From the NCBI RefSeq assembly GCF_028288205.1, contig NZ_JAQBOD010000031.1, forward strand, positions 124,001 to 188,000: a DNA stretch of 64,000 nucleotides, given 5' to 3'. Under the pieces are notes generated by a model. That model was not told the origin of the DNA. It saw only the letters and a list, made by a program, of their open reading frames with translations, and did not search any database. Position 1 is the first letter of the stretch. Each line of letters opens with the position of its first letter. Source of the DNA: Mucilaginibacter sp. Lineage in GTDB: Bacteria > Bacteroidota > Bacteroidia > Sphingobacteriales > Sphingobacteriaceae. Positions 9,166 through 17,040 of the stretch are shown in pieces. A program made the position numbers and the translations under genes.

Positions 9166-9491
9166 CTAATCGACAAACTCAAGCAATTCTTTAAGCTCCT
9201 TATCGGAGATGGATTCATGTTCGCTTTTATCAAATATAGTAAGTAAGAAAACGGTGTTATGCACAATTTTGAAACATGTAATTACTCTGGCGCCGCCTGA
9301 CTTACCTTTCCCTTTGCTTGAAATTGCCATGCGAATTTTATAGCATTCACTACCAAGCGAAGTACCTTGAGAAGGGTTTTCCTTAAGAGATTTCAAAAGC
9401 AATGAAAAATCGGACTTAAGCGATGGAAATTTTTTGCCAGACGTTTAAGTTCTTTTTCAAATTTAGGAATGAACTTAACCTTATAACTCAT
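9166..9491 (-). pseudogene. RelE/ParE-family toxin, frameshifted
   Basis: The intact C-terminal part reads as a RelE-like fold (KIRMAISSKGKGKSGGARVI, then FLLTIFDKSEHESIS). The proper start is the ATG at 9491 (MSYKVKFIPKFEKELKRLAK), which overlaps the antitoxin stop by 11 bases, but this frame ends after about 32 codons. The two parts would join at a run of six A residues (read GCA AAA AAT TTC on the minus strand); one extra A, or a -1 slip at the heptamer A AAA AAT, restores a full toxin continuing FPSLKSDFSLLLKSLKENPS. The segment from 9402 has only a TTG and no ATG start, so it is unlikely to be made alone. It may be inactivated, a sequencing error or programmed frameshifting. Confidence 0.75.
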
Positions 9492-9687
9492 TCAATAATT
9501 CGTCTGCATCACGCGCCTCGATTTTGCCGGATAATACTTGATTCAATTCATCTACGGCTTCTTTAACATCTTCTAAAACTTTGGCTTTGTAAGGTGTAAG
9601 CGGTTTGGTCTTTACGTAAGGCAAGTCATTTAATAACGCCATTAGCGTAGCTGCCTTACTTTCTTTAACGTCCAACACAAATTTCAT
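9481..9687 (-). CDS. type II antitoxin of a RelE-like toxin
   Basis: The 68-residue protein begins MKFVLDVKESKAATLMALLN and ends DADELLNEL, a pattern seen in small Bacteroidota antitoxins paired with RelE/ParE-like toxins. The N-terminal strand and helix fit a DNA-binding dimer and the acidic C-terminus would wrap the toxin. Its stop codon overlaps the toxin start, the usual translationally coupled antitoxin-first order. Because the toxin frame is broken, the antitoxin may be a relic or may guard against other toxins. Confidence 0.75.
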   Translation of the reverse strand: MKFVLDVKESKAATLMALLNDLPYVKTKPLTPYKAKVLEDVKEAVDELNQVLSGKIEARDADELLNEL

Positions 9688-9759
9688 AATAACAAAAATA
9701 CAAAATTATTTTATCAATTACCGCTATCCTATTGCCTGCATTCGAATGAGATTTTAATG

Positions 9760-10263
9760 TTATTTATCTAAAGCCCTTACCCTAAAAAAAGCCAACTCTT
9801 CCCCATTCCTTGATAAATTACTCATGCGCTTAAATCCGGCTTTTTCAAGCACGCGTTGCGATACCAAGTTTTCTAAAACAGTAACAGCCACAATTTCTAA
9901 AGTGTTTGTATCTGATAAGCCATGACTTGTCATTGCAATAGCCATTTCTGTTGCTATCCCTTGTCCCCAGTATTTTTGTTCCAGGCTGTAACCCAGTTCA
10001 ATTATCCCATCATTAAAAGGGCGCAGCAGGCAACTTCCTATAAATTCGCCGTTAGCTTTATTAAATATACCCCATACCCCTATGGTTTTAGTGATGGGGT
10101 ATTGGTTTAATGCATTGTTAAATATATTTATCCGCTCTTCTCTGTCGCGCTTTGGCAGATATAGGGCAACCTTTTCGTCTGTAAAATGATTTAAATAAAT
10201 TTCTTGCTCCTCTGGTAAAAATTCACGGATAAATACCCGGGGAGTTTGAACGATGATACTCAT
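9760..10263 (-). CDS. GNAT N-acetyltransferase (RimJ/RimL type)
   Basis: The 167-residue protein has the GNAT fold of the RimJ/RimL branch: an N-terminal IREFLPEE strand, ELGYSLEQKYWGQGIATE with the acetyl-CoA-binding Q/GxGxA-type loop (GQGIAT), and a C-terminal NLVSQRVLEKAGFKR helix-turn typical of the family. It transfers an acetyl group from acetyl-CoA to an amine, often a protein N-terminus or a small molecule. The substrate is unknown. It is a single-gene unit, divergent from the dehydrogenase gene. Confidence 0.88.
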   Translation of the reverse strand: MSIIVQTPRVFIREFLPEEQEIYLNHFTDEKVALYLPKRDREERINIFNNALNQYPITKTIGVWGIFNKANGEFIGSCLLRPFNDGIIELGYSLEQKYWGQGIATEMAIAMTSHGLSDTNTLEIVAVTVLENLVSQRVLEKAGFKRMSNLSRNGEELAFFRVRALDK

Positions 10264-10344
10264 GTACCAAATATACCTAATAGATCATATTAACCGGTTA
10301 TCTTATGAAATGATGCATCAACTATTAACTACTTAACAAAACTC

Positions 10345-10374
10345 TTTGTAGCAATAAAAAAATATCTACTTTTG
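10345..10374 (+). promoter_or_regulatory. Bacteroidota-type promoter of the dehydrogenase gene
   Basis: TTTG at 10345 and TACTTTTG at 10367, separated by 18 bases, match the -33/-7 pattern TTTG...TAnnTTTG of the Bacteroidota primary sigma factor. The start codon follows 20 bases later. Confidence 0.6.
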
Positions 10375-10393
10375 TTGTGCCTAAAAATAATAA

Positions 10394-11479
10394 ATGCTAA
10401 CCAACAACTCTACAGAATCAATATTTTCAAAACTCGATACATTCGGTCATAAAAAAGTTGTATTCTGTAGCGACCCGGATACAGGATTAAAAGCCATTAT
10501 AGCAATTCATAATACCGTGCTTGGCCCAGCATTGGGCGGTATACGCATGTGGGCCTATAAAACCGAGCAGGATGCTTTAACTGATGTGTTGCGCCTTTCA
10601 AAAAGCATGACCTATAAAGCTGCAATATCAGGCCTTAACCTGGGTGGGGGCAGCGCGGTAATTATTGGCGATTCGCACAAAGATAAAGGCGAAGCGTTGA
10701 TGCGTAAATTTGGCCGCTTTGTTAAGAACCTGAATGGTGAGTTTATTGCAGGCGAAGATGTAGGCACTAATCCGCGCGATATGGAGTATATCCGCATGGA
10801 AACCCAGCATGTTGCCGGTTTGCCCGAAAGTATAGGCGGCGGTGGCGACCCGGCCCCCATAGCGGCAATGGGCGTTTTTATGGGAATTAAAGCATCTGTA
10901 AAAGAACTTTTTGGTACAGATAGCTTAACCGGTAAATCAGTTATTGTGCAGGGAATAGGCCACGTAGGCGAAAACCTGGTAAGGCTGCTTCGCGATGAGA
11001 ATGTAAAAGTTTATGTAAGCGATATTAACGAAGAACAAAGCAGGCAGGTATCAAAAAAATATGGAGCCGAAGCGGTATCAAACAATAATATTTTTGATAT
11101 TGATGCTGATATTTATTCGCCATGCGCTTTAGGCGGAACGGTTAATACACAAACTATTAACAAGCTGAAATGCGCCATTATAGCAGGATCTGCAAATAAC
11201 CAGTTGGAAGATGAAACGGCACATGGCCAGCTATTGCTTGAAAAAGGAATTTTATTTGCGCCGGATTATGTAATAAATGCCGGCGGAGTTATAAACTGTT
11301 ACTCGGAATTGATGGGCTTTAGTAAAAAGCGTTCATTGCAGCTAACCGAAAATATTTACGAAGCTACACGTAATGTTTTAAAACTATCCAGGACCGAAAA
11401 TATTTCTACCGTACAGGCAGCAAATAAAATTGTTGAAAAACGTATTACAGACATTAACAAAGTAAAATCAAGTTATTAA
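10394..11479 (+). CDS. leucine/glutamate/phenylalanine dehydrogenase family protein with altered active site
   Basis: The 361-residue protein aligns throughout with leucine dehydrogenases: LGPALGGIRMW, MTYKAAISGLNLGGG, AGEDVGT, and the Rossmann NAD loop GIGHVGENL. These enzymes oxidatively deaminate branched-chain amino acids to keto acids. The substrate-carboxylate lysine (Lys68 of the Bacillus enzyme) is kept as Lys75, but the position of the general-base lysine (Lys80 there) is Ser87 here (codon 10652-10654), in GGGSAVIIGD where the family normally has GGGK. Activity may therefore be lost or changed. It is monocistronic and precedes nusB by 44 bases, so read-through is possible. Confidence 0.85.
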   Translation: MLTNNSTESIFSKLDTFGHKKVVFCSDPDTGLKAIIAIHNTVLGPALGGIRMWAYKTEQDALTDVLRLSKSMTYKAAISGLNLGGGSAVIIGDSHKDKGEALMRKFGRFVKNLNGEFIAGEDVGTNPRDMEYIRMETQHVAGLPESIGGGGDPAPIAAMGVFMGIKASVKELFGTDSLTGKSVIVQGIGHVGENLVRLLRDENVKVYVSDINEEQSRQVSKKYGAEAVSNNNIFDIDADIYSPCALGGTVNTQTINKLKCAIIAGSANNQLEDETAHGQLLLEKGILFAPDYVINAGGVINCYSELMGFSKKRSLQLTENIYEATRNVLKLSRTENISTVQAANKIVEKRITDINKVKSSY

Positions 11480-11523
11480 ATAAATATCACAAACAGGATC
11501 AATCCTAAATCGTTCTTACAAAA

Positions 11524-12471
11524 ATGTTAAACAGAAGGCACCTACGGGTAAAAGTATTACAGGCATTATACGCATATCATCAAACGGATGCGGGTAATAT
11601 TAAACAGCACGAAAAAAACTTATTATTAAGCATTGATAAGGTATACGAAATGTATATCTGGATGCTATCCCTAATATCAGAAGTAGTAGGTTATGCACAA
11701 ACCGACGCTACCGACAGGGCGCACAAACATTTGCCCACTGCTGACGATCTGAACGCAAGCCTTAAACTATTAACTAACCGGTTTGTAATATCCTTGAATC
11801 AAAATAAAGAATTTTTAGCCGGACTGAAAAAATATAAGGTAGAATGGTCCTTTGAGCCCGAACTGGTGAAAACCTTATTTACCAATTTGAAGGCCGCTCC
11901 CGAATACGCTGAATACCTTCAAAAAACAGGCGACACTATCCAAACAGATAAAGACATAATTAAATTCATTTTCAAAAAAGTGATCTTAAAATCATCATTG
12001 GCCGAACAGGTTTTTGAAGAGATGTTTATTTTTTGGCCGGTTGATAAGGATGTTTTGCAGGCGTTAATAGCTAAAACGTTTAAAAACTTCTCATTTGATG
12101 AGCCTGAAAACAACAAACTGGCCGAGGTAACCGGTAATTGGGAAGAAGACAAGGAGTTTATTGTTAATCTTTTTGAAACCTCTGTACGTTACGATAAAGA
12201 CTACCAGGGACTGATAGGCGCTAAAACTCAAAATTGGGAGCCTGAGCGTATTGCTATGATGGATACCCTGTTAATGAAAATGGCTATTGCCGAATTTATT
12301 AATTTTGCATCAATCCCTGTTAAGGTTACTATTAATGAGTACCTGGAAATATCAAAGGAGTTTAGCACGCCAAAAAGTAATTCATTTATAAACGGTATAT
12401 TAGACAAGATTTTATTTGAACTGAAAGCCGATAAGAAGATCAACAAAATAGGTAGGGGATTAATAGAATAA
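11524..12471 (+). CDS. nusB: transcription antitermination factor NusB (long form)
   Basis: The 315-residue protein begins RRHLRVKVLQALYAYHQ and has the NusB core at its C-terminal half (MDTLLMKMAIAEF, VTINEYLEISKEFSTPKSNSFINGILDKI). About 150 extra residues between the first helix and the core are usual in Bacteroidota NusB. NusB with NusE (S10) binds boxA RNA and prevents early termination in rRNA operons. It opens a run of five same-strand genes with short gaps whose order is conserved in the phylum. Confidence 0.95.
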   Translation: MLNRRHLRVKVLQALYAYHQTDAGNIKQHEKNLLLSIDKVYEMYIWMLSLISEVVGYAQTDATDRAHKHLPTADDLNASLKLLTNRFVISLNQNKEFLAGLKKYKVEWSFEPELVKTLFTNLKAAPEYAEYLQKTGDTIQTDKDIIKFIFKKVILKSSLAEQVFEEMFIFWPVDKDVLQALIAKTFKNFSFDEPENNKLAEVTGNWEEDKEFIVNLFETSVRYDKDYQGLIGAKTQNWEPERIAMMDTLLMKMAIAEFINFASIPVKVTINEYLEISKEFSTPKSNSFINGILDKILFELKADKKINKIGRGLIE

Positions 12472-12499
12472 ATAACTAAGCGATTAACGAATAATAGCA

Positions 12500-12919
12500 A
12501 TGAAAAAATTGTTTTTAGGCATAATGATGGCAAGTGTATTAATGGCTTGCAACCAAACCGGTAAAACCAATAATACAACTACCGGTACAGCTGGTGCAGC
12601 CAATGTACCCATCATAAAATTTGAAAACGAAAGCCATGATTTTGGCAAGATAAAACAAGGCGATAAAGTTTCATACAGCTTTAAATTTACTAATACCGGC
12701 AAATCGCCATTAATAATAACTAACGCGGTAGCATCATGCGGTTGTACAACACCGCAGTGGCCAAAAACACCTGTATTACCCGGTAACACGGGTGCAATAT
12801 CAGTAACTTTTAACAGCGCCGGTAAATCTGGCTTGCAGGATAAGCAAATAACTGTTACCGCAAATACCAATCCGGCACAAAGCATGGTGCATTTAATTGG
12901 TGAAGTACTTACAAAATAA
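12500..12919 (+). CDS. DUF1573 domain lipoprotein
   Basis: The 139-residue product has a signal peptide with lipobox LMAC (about Cys17), a short Thr/Gly-rich linker, and one DUF1573 immunoglobulin-like domain with the signature FENESHDFGKI, YSFKFTNTG, and VASCGCTTPQWP. The paired cysteines in SCGCT are typical of the family. DUF1573 proteins are cell-envelope proteins of unknown function. The gene lies 28 bases after nusB and 10 bases before yajC. Confidence 0.9.
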   Translation: MKKLFLGIMMASVLMACNQTGKTNNTTTGTAGAANVPIIKFENESHDFGKIKQGDKVSYSFKFTNTGKSPLIITNAVASCGCTTPQWPKTPVLPGNTGAISVTFNSAGKSGLQDKQITVTANTNPAQSMVHLIGEVLTK

Positions 12920-12929
12920 TAACTAAAAA

Positions 12930-13247
12930 ATGATAGCAACTATTTTATTACAGGCCGCAGGCTTTGACCCTAAACAATTAATTGTATTTGGTTTAATTAT
13001 ACTGGTGTTTTATTTCTTTATGATCCGTCCGCAGGTTAAAAAGCAAAAAGATCAAAAGAACTTTGTTAACGAGCTAAAAAAAGGAGATAAAATTATAACA
13101 ACTTCTGGTATGCATGGTAAAATTATAGAGGTGGCTGATACTACTTTTTTAATTGAAACCGAAGGCGGCCAAAAAGTTAGGTTTAACAAATCGGCAATTT
13201 CTTTAGAGGAGTCAAAGGCGTTAAATACACCTGCTGTAGTTAAATAA
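12930..13247 (+). CDS. yajC: preprotein translocase subunit YajC
   Basis: The 105-residue protein has one N-terminal membrane helix followed by FFMIRPQVKKQKDQ and the KKGDKIITTSGMHGKI motif of YajC. YajC associates with SecDF-SecYEG and helps protein export, though it is not essential in E. coli. Length and motifs are normal for the family. Confidence 0.95.
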   Translation: MIATILLQAAGFDPKQLIVFGLIILVFYFFMIRPQVKKQKDQKNFVNELKKGDKIITTSGMHGKIIEVADTTFLIETEGGQKVRFNKSAISLEESKALNTPAVVK

Positions 13248-13273
13248 GCTTAAAACAAAAAATATTATATATT

Positions 13274-13350
13274 AGGTAAAAGGCGAAAGGTAAAAGGCAA
13301 AAGGTTTAAGTGCGCTTACCCTTTCACCTTTTACCTTTCACATTTTACCT
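13274..13350. repeat. extragenic palindrome (AGGTAAAAGG type)
   Basis: The left arm has repeated AGGTAAAAGG / GGCGAAAGG units, and the right arm has CCTTTTACC and CATTTTACCT. It is a low-complexity imperfect palindrome between yajC and the YbbR-like gene, ending four bases before the next ATG, so it would form a structure over the ribosome binding region of the YbbR-like gene. Confidence 0.65.
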
Positions 13351-13353
13351 CAA

Positions 13354-14301
13354 ATGGCAATAATAAAACTATCAATAGCAGAACGCAGGCGTATATCGGC
13401 ATTTTTTACCTGCCTGGTATTTGCTGCTTGTGCATGGATAGTTATTACCCTCTCAAAGCCTTATAGCTACAACGTAAAAGAAATACTCATTTTTAAGAAT
13501 GCTCCGCAAAAGCGGGCCTTTCATTCATTACAACCTGATACTGTTAATGTTACTGTAAAAGGAAGCGGGTGGCAAATGTTGTTCTCGAAAATTAATGAGC
13601 AAAACAAAATAATTAAGGTTGATCTGCGTACTTTGGATAGCGAAGCTTATATAATACTTAGTTCTCAAATACAGGCTATAAATGCCGAAAAGGCGGTGAA
13701 AAATGAAATAATAGCTTTTAGCCCCGATACACTATATTTTGATTTTACAAACCGCAGCGAACGCCGTATACCGGTACAATTAATCAAATCGGTTAAGTAT
13801 GAGCCACAGTTTAGCCAATCAGATAATATCATTATCAAGCCAGCTTACGTCACTATAAGCGGCCCAAGTAACCGTATAGATAAAATCGTTGCCTGGTATA
13901 CGGATTCACTGGTATTGAGAAATGTGAGCGAAAACATAAACTCAACTTTAAACCTGGCCGCATCAACCGAAGGTAATATTAGCATTTACCCTAAAACAGT
14001 GCAAGTAAATATCCCGGTAGAGGAATATACAGAGAAGACAATAGAAGTTCCTGTTAAACTGGTAAATAACATTGATTTTTATAACATTAAAATATTTCCG
14101 CAGAAAGTTAAAGTAACTTTTACCACTTCGCTAAGTAAGTATGCAGATATTGATGAAAGCTTGTTTGAAGCGCAGGCAAACCTTGATCTTTGGCGCGTGT
14201 ACGGTTATAACACGTTACCGGTAAAAATTACAATGTTACCGGCATATTGTAAAATTGTAAGTATCGAACCACGTAACATTGATTTTATTATTAAAAAATA
14301 A
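13354..14301 (+). CDS. YbbR/CdaR-like domain protein
   Basis: The 315-residue protein has one N-terminal membrane helix (about 15-38) followed by YbbR-type beta domains with the recurring pattern PDTVNVTVKGS, PAYVTISGPSNRIDKI and VQVNIPVEEYTEKTIEVPV. In Firmicutes YbbR (CdaR) regulates the diadenylate cyclase CdaA; no cyclase gene is in view here. The position between yajC and coaE is conserved in Bacteroidota. Its stop codon abuts the coaE start, so the two are probably translationally coupled. Confidence 0.85.
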   Translation: MAIIKLSIAERRRISAFFTCLVFAACAWIVITLSKPYSYNVKEILIFKNAPQKRAFHSLQPDTVNVTVKGSGWQMLFSKINEQNKIIKVDLRTLDSEAYIILSSQIQAINAEKAVKNEIIAFSPDTLYFDFTNRSERRIPVQLIKSVKYEPQFSQSDNIIIKPAYVTISGPSNRIDKIVAWYTDSLVLRNVSENINSTLNLAASTEGNISIYPKTVQVNIPVEEYTEKTIEVPVKLVNNIDFYNIKIFPQKVKVTFTTSLSKYADIDESLFEAQANLDLWRVYGYNTLPVKITMLPAYCKIVSIEPRNIDFIIKK

Positions 14302-14898
14302 ATGCTTAAAATAGGTATCACCGGTAATATAGGCAGCGGTAAAACTATCGTTAGCAAAATGTTCGGGGTGTTGGGCATCCCGGTTTTTTATGCAGATACC
14401 GAAGCGAAAAACATTATGACTGCCGACCCAATATTGGTAGCCAATGTAAAGAAAACCTTTGGTGACGCAGCTTATTTTGCCGATGGGAGCCTTGATCGTA
14501 AATATATAGCCAATATTGTTTTTAATGATGATAAGGAGTTGGCTAAACTTAACAAGCTGACACATCCCGCAGTATTCAGGGCTTTCGATGCCTGGGTTGC
14601 CGGCACAAATAATGCCCCTTATGTAATAAAAGAAGCAGCTTTGTTATTTGAAAGCACTTCTTATAAAATGTGTGATTATTCTCTATTGGTTACAGCTCCA
14701 CTGGAATTACGAATAACGCGTGTAACCAAACGCGACCACATTACCCGTGCAGAAGTTGAGGCCCGCGAAGCAAAGCAACTCTCTGAAAGCAAAAAAAAGG
14801 AACTGGCTGATTATATTATCGAGAACGACGAAACGAGATTGCTAATACCACAGATATTGGCGTTGCATGAGCAGTTTCTTCAATTAGCAAAACCATAA
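14302..14898 (+). CDS. coaE: dephospho-CoA kinase
   Basis: The 198-residue protein has the P-loop GNIGSGKT at its N-terminus, the FYADTEAK segment, KLTHPAVF and PLELRITRVTKRD typical of CoaE. It phosphorylates the 3'-hydroxyl of dephospho-CoA, the last step of coenzyme A synthesis. It ends the nusB-yajC block and is followed by a palindromic element. Confidence 0.95.
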   Translation: MLKIGITGNIGSGKTIVSKMFGVLGIPVFYADTEAKNIMTADPILVANVKKTFGDAAYFADGSLDRKYIANIVFNDDKELAKLNKLTHPAVFRAFDAWVAGTNNAPYVIKEAALLFESTSYKMCDYSLLVTAPLELRITRVTKRDHITRAEVEAREAKQLSESKKKELADYIIENDETRLLIPQILALHEQFLQLAKP

Positions 14899-14905
14899 AA
14901 AATTA

Positions 14906-14992
14906 TGTCATTTCGACTAACGGGAGAAATCTATACATTGACAGGTTGGCTACCTGCATGTGTATAGTTTTCTCGCTATGCTGCCAATGACA
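14906..14992. repeat. extragenic palindrome (TGTCATTTCGA type)
   Basis: The left arm starts TGTCATTTCGA with GAGAAATCTATACA and the right arm reads TGTATAG then ends AATGACA. It shares its outer sequence with the element at 3278, so the two appear to be members of one dispersed family. It may terminate the coaE transcript. Confidence 0.65.
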
Positions 14993-15006
14993 ATGTCTCT
15001 TACTAA

Positions 15007-15948
15007 ATGAATATACTTGACGATTTTATTCAAATTAATCCCAACGGCATTTACTGTAAATATGGCGACTTTTACCTCGATCCGCAGCAACCTGTAAAAA
15101 CGGCGGTCATATCACACGCCCATGCAGACCACGCCATAAGTGGAAACAAAGACGTTTATTGTACACAGGCTACACGCGAGTTTATGCATCTTCGATACCA
15201 TAGATCTGCCGCGCAGGTATTTAATATTGCGGGTTATAACCAGCCTTTTATGATAAAGGATGTAAAGCTCACTTTTGTATCCGCAGGGCATATGCTGGGC
15301 TCCGCGATGGTGTTGATGGAATATCAGGGCAGCAGTTATCTTTATACCGGCGATTATAAATTACAACCCGATGCTACCTGCGAACCAATTGAATGGGTTA
15401 ACGCGGATGTACTGATAACCGAAAGTACTTTTGCCGATCCGAATATAATTCATCCGGATCCTATAGAGGAGATAAAAAAGCTTAATGGCATTAAAAGTAA
15501 TATTCTGCTGGGCGCTTATGGCCTGGGTAAGAGCCAGCGTTTGGTACGAATGATAAATGACCATTCCCCGCAGAAAAAAGTGCTTATACATCATCGTATT
15601 ATGCCCATAAACCAGATATACGAAAGGGCAGGGTTCACCTTAGGTAAACACCAGCTATATGGGCGCAAGCTAATGAAGGCACAGGAAGAGTTTGTATATA
15701 TTGTACCCCCTTTTACATTTAACAGCTATATAAAAGCCACCGGGGTAAAACGGTTATTTGCCTCGGGCTGGAAAAATTTACAGGTTAACAGGGAGGATAC
15801 CCTATTTATATCAGACCATGCCGACTGGAATGATATTTTAGAGGCTATAAAAGAAGTTAACCCAAAGCAGGTGTGGACGTTGCATGGTAATGGTACTCAT
15901 TTAAAAGCGTATTTAAATAATAAAATTTTCGTAAAATTGCTTAATTGA
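15007..15948 (+). CDS. MBL-fold exonuclease-like protein
   Basis: The 313-residue protein has the metallo-beta-lactamase motif HAHADH near residue 37, a second metal ligand in SAGHMLGSAM, and YTGDYKLQPD, as in beta-CASP-like proteins of the ligase-associated exonuclease or mRNA 3'-end processing type. Later motifs LLGAYGLGKSQ and ISDHADWNDI fit the same group. Such proteins cleave nucleic acid with two zinc ions. No DNA ligase gene is adjacent in this window. Two small Cys-rich genes follow in the same direction. Confidence 0.85.
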   Translation: MNILDDFIQINPNGIYCKYGDFYLDPQQPVKTAVISHAHADHAISGNKDVYCTQATREFMHLRYHRSAAQVFNIAGYNQPFMIKDVKLTFVSAGHMLGSAMVLMEYQGSSYLYTGDYKLQPDATCEPIEWVNADVLITESTFADPNIIHPDPIEEIKKLNGIKSNILLGAYGLGKSQRLVRMINDHSPQKKVLIHHRIMPINQIYERAGFTLGKHQLYGRKLMKAQEEFVYIVPPFTFNSYIKATGVKRLFASGWKNLQVNREDTLFISDHADWNDILEAIKEVNPKQVWTLHGNGTHLKAYLNNKIFVKLLN

Positions 15949-15950
15949 CA

Positions 15951-16115
15951 ATGGAAAAGAACGAGAATTTCACCAGGAAGAGCAGCGGGCTGATGTTTAT
16001 CAAAACCGAGCATTTAAAGCGGGGTTATTGTTGTGGAAATGGTTGCCGTGGGTGCCTTATTTATTATGGAAAGCTCCCTAAGGTTAAAAAAAAGGGTATT
16101 GATCCTGCACAATAA
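15951..16115 (+). CDS. small Cys-rich DUF5522-like protein (copy 1)
   Basis: This 54-residue frame begins two bases after the stop codon of the exonuclease-like gene. It encodes EHLKRGYCCGNGCRGC, the core of DUF5522 proteins that normally read GYCCxNxCRHCP. In this copy the final HCP is replaced by GCL, so one possible metal ligand differs. Four cysteines could still bind a metal ion. The function is unknown. It is followed by a related gene, so the pair looks like a tandem duplication. Confidence 0.65.
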   Translation: MEKNENFTRKSSGLMFIKTEHLKRGYCCGNGCRGCLIYYGKLPKVKKKGIDPAQ

Positions 16116-16166
16116 TAATGCACATTTATGCGCTGCTATTTGTTAAATTGCTTAACTGAACCCGTG

Positions 16167-16325
16167 ATGCAGGAAAATATAGATTATTATATTAACGAAG
16201 AGGGCAACTTTGTGTTTACCGAAGCTTACCATTTAAAGCGCGGTTATTGTTGCGAAAACAAGTGCCGGCATTGTCCGTGGCATTACGGAAAAGATGAGGA
16301 AAACAACAAATCAGAGAAAAAATAA
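16167..16325 (+). CDS. small Cys-rich DUF5522-like protein (copy 2)
   Basis: The likely start is the ATG at 16167 (MQENIDYYINEEGNFVF), which matches the family's usual N-terminus; an in-frame ATG at 16128 would add 13 non-family residues. The protein has AYHLKRGYCCENKCRHCPWHYG, the intact DUF5522 signature with four cysteines and a histidine that probably bind metal. It is a paralogue of the gene just upstream. Confidence 0.75.
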   Translation: MQENIDYYINEEGNFVFTEAYHLKRGYCCENKCRHCPWHYGKDEENNKSEKK

Positions 16326-16358
16326 ACATATTTGCATCTTTGCGGGTAATAATTAACA

Positions 16359-16808
16359 ATGCGGATAGACGACGAAATACAAAGCTCTAAATTTGAGGAT
16401 AACTACCAGAAGGCAGTTATAAACATCTTTTATACCGAAGGGTGGCTTAATAACTCTTTGCGCTGCCATTTTGAAAAGTATAACTTAACCAATCAACAAT
16501 TTAATATTTTGAGGATATTAAGGGGCCAGTACCCTAAACCGGCTACGGTTAATATGCTTAAAGAACGGATGATTGATAAAATGAGCGATGCCTCGCGCAT
16601 AGTTGACCGCCTGGTGCAAAAAGAAATGATAACCCGTTGCACTAATAATAAAGACAGGCGCGCGGTTGATATTCGTATAAGTAACAAAGGTCTGGAAACC
16701 CTTGCCACCATGGATAATGAATTTAAAACTAAAGACTTCCTTAAAAATAACCTCACTAACGAAGAAGCCGGCCTATTAAGTGATCTGCTGGATAAGTTTA
16801 GAGGGTAG
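16359..16808 (+). CDS. MarR-family transcriptional regulator
   Basis: The 149-residue protein has the winged-helix layout of MarR: recognition helix in DKMSDASRIVDRLVQKEMI and the wing CTNNKDRRAVDIRIS. MarR dimers bind palindromic operators and respond to small ligands, often phenolic compounds. The target genes cannot be told from position. It lies 33 bases after the DUF5522 copy and convergent to the sigma factor gene. Confidence 0.9.
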   Translation: MRIDDEIQSSKFEDNYQKAVINIFYTEGWLNNSLRCHFEKYNLTNQQFNILRILRGQYPKPATVNMLKERMIDKMSDASRIVDRLVQKEMITRCTNNKDRRAVDIRISNKGLETLATMDNEFKTKDFLKNNLTNEEAGLLSDLLDKFRG

Positions 16809-16836
16809 TTTTTGCATCACCCTGATGTAAAGTTAT

Positions 16837-17037
16837 ACTGTTTCACATTGGGTGTTTCACCCTATATTTGCAAAAAACGATAAAATAGCATAAAATGCTT
16901 ACTGTAAGATATTTATACTGCTTTACCTAAAGTTTTTGTACTGTTTCAAAGTGTTTCACTAATTTTGTCAAATTACTATATATCAATGGGTTAACCTAAA
17001 ATAGTGTTTCATCTGTTTCATTTATTTGTGAAACAGT
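16837..17037. repeat. cluster of TGTTTCA motifs
   Basis: Six direct copies of TGTTTCA start at 16839, 16853, 16942, 16952, 17005 and 17014, followed by one inverted copy TGAAACA at 17029. They are grouped as three close pairs. The region lies between the 3' ends of convergent genes, so it is not an obvious promoter. No open frame or hairpin explains it. Confidence 0.6.
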
Positions 17038-17040
17038 ACC

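Noticed and set aside
12484..12939. Minus-strand 151-residue frame over the DUF1573 gene
   Set aside because: It is a mirror frame of a clear lipoprotein gene.
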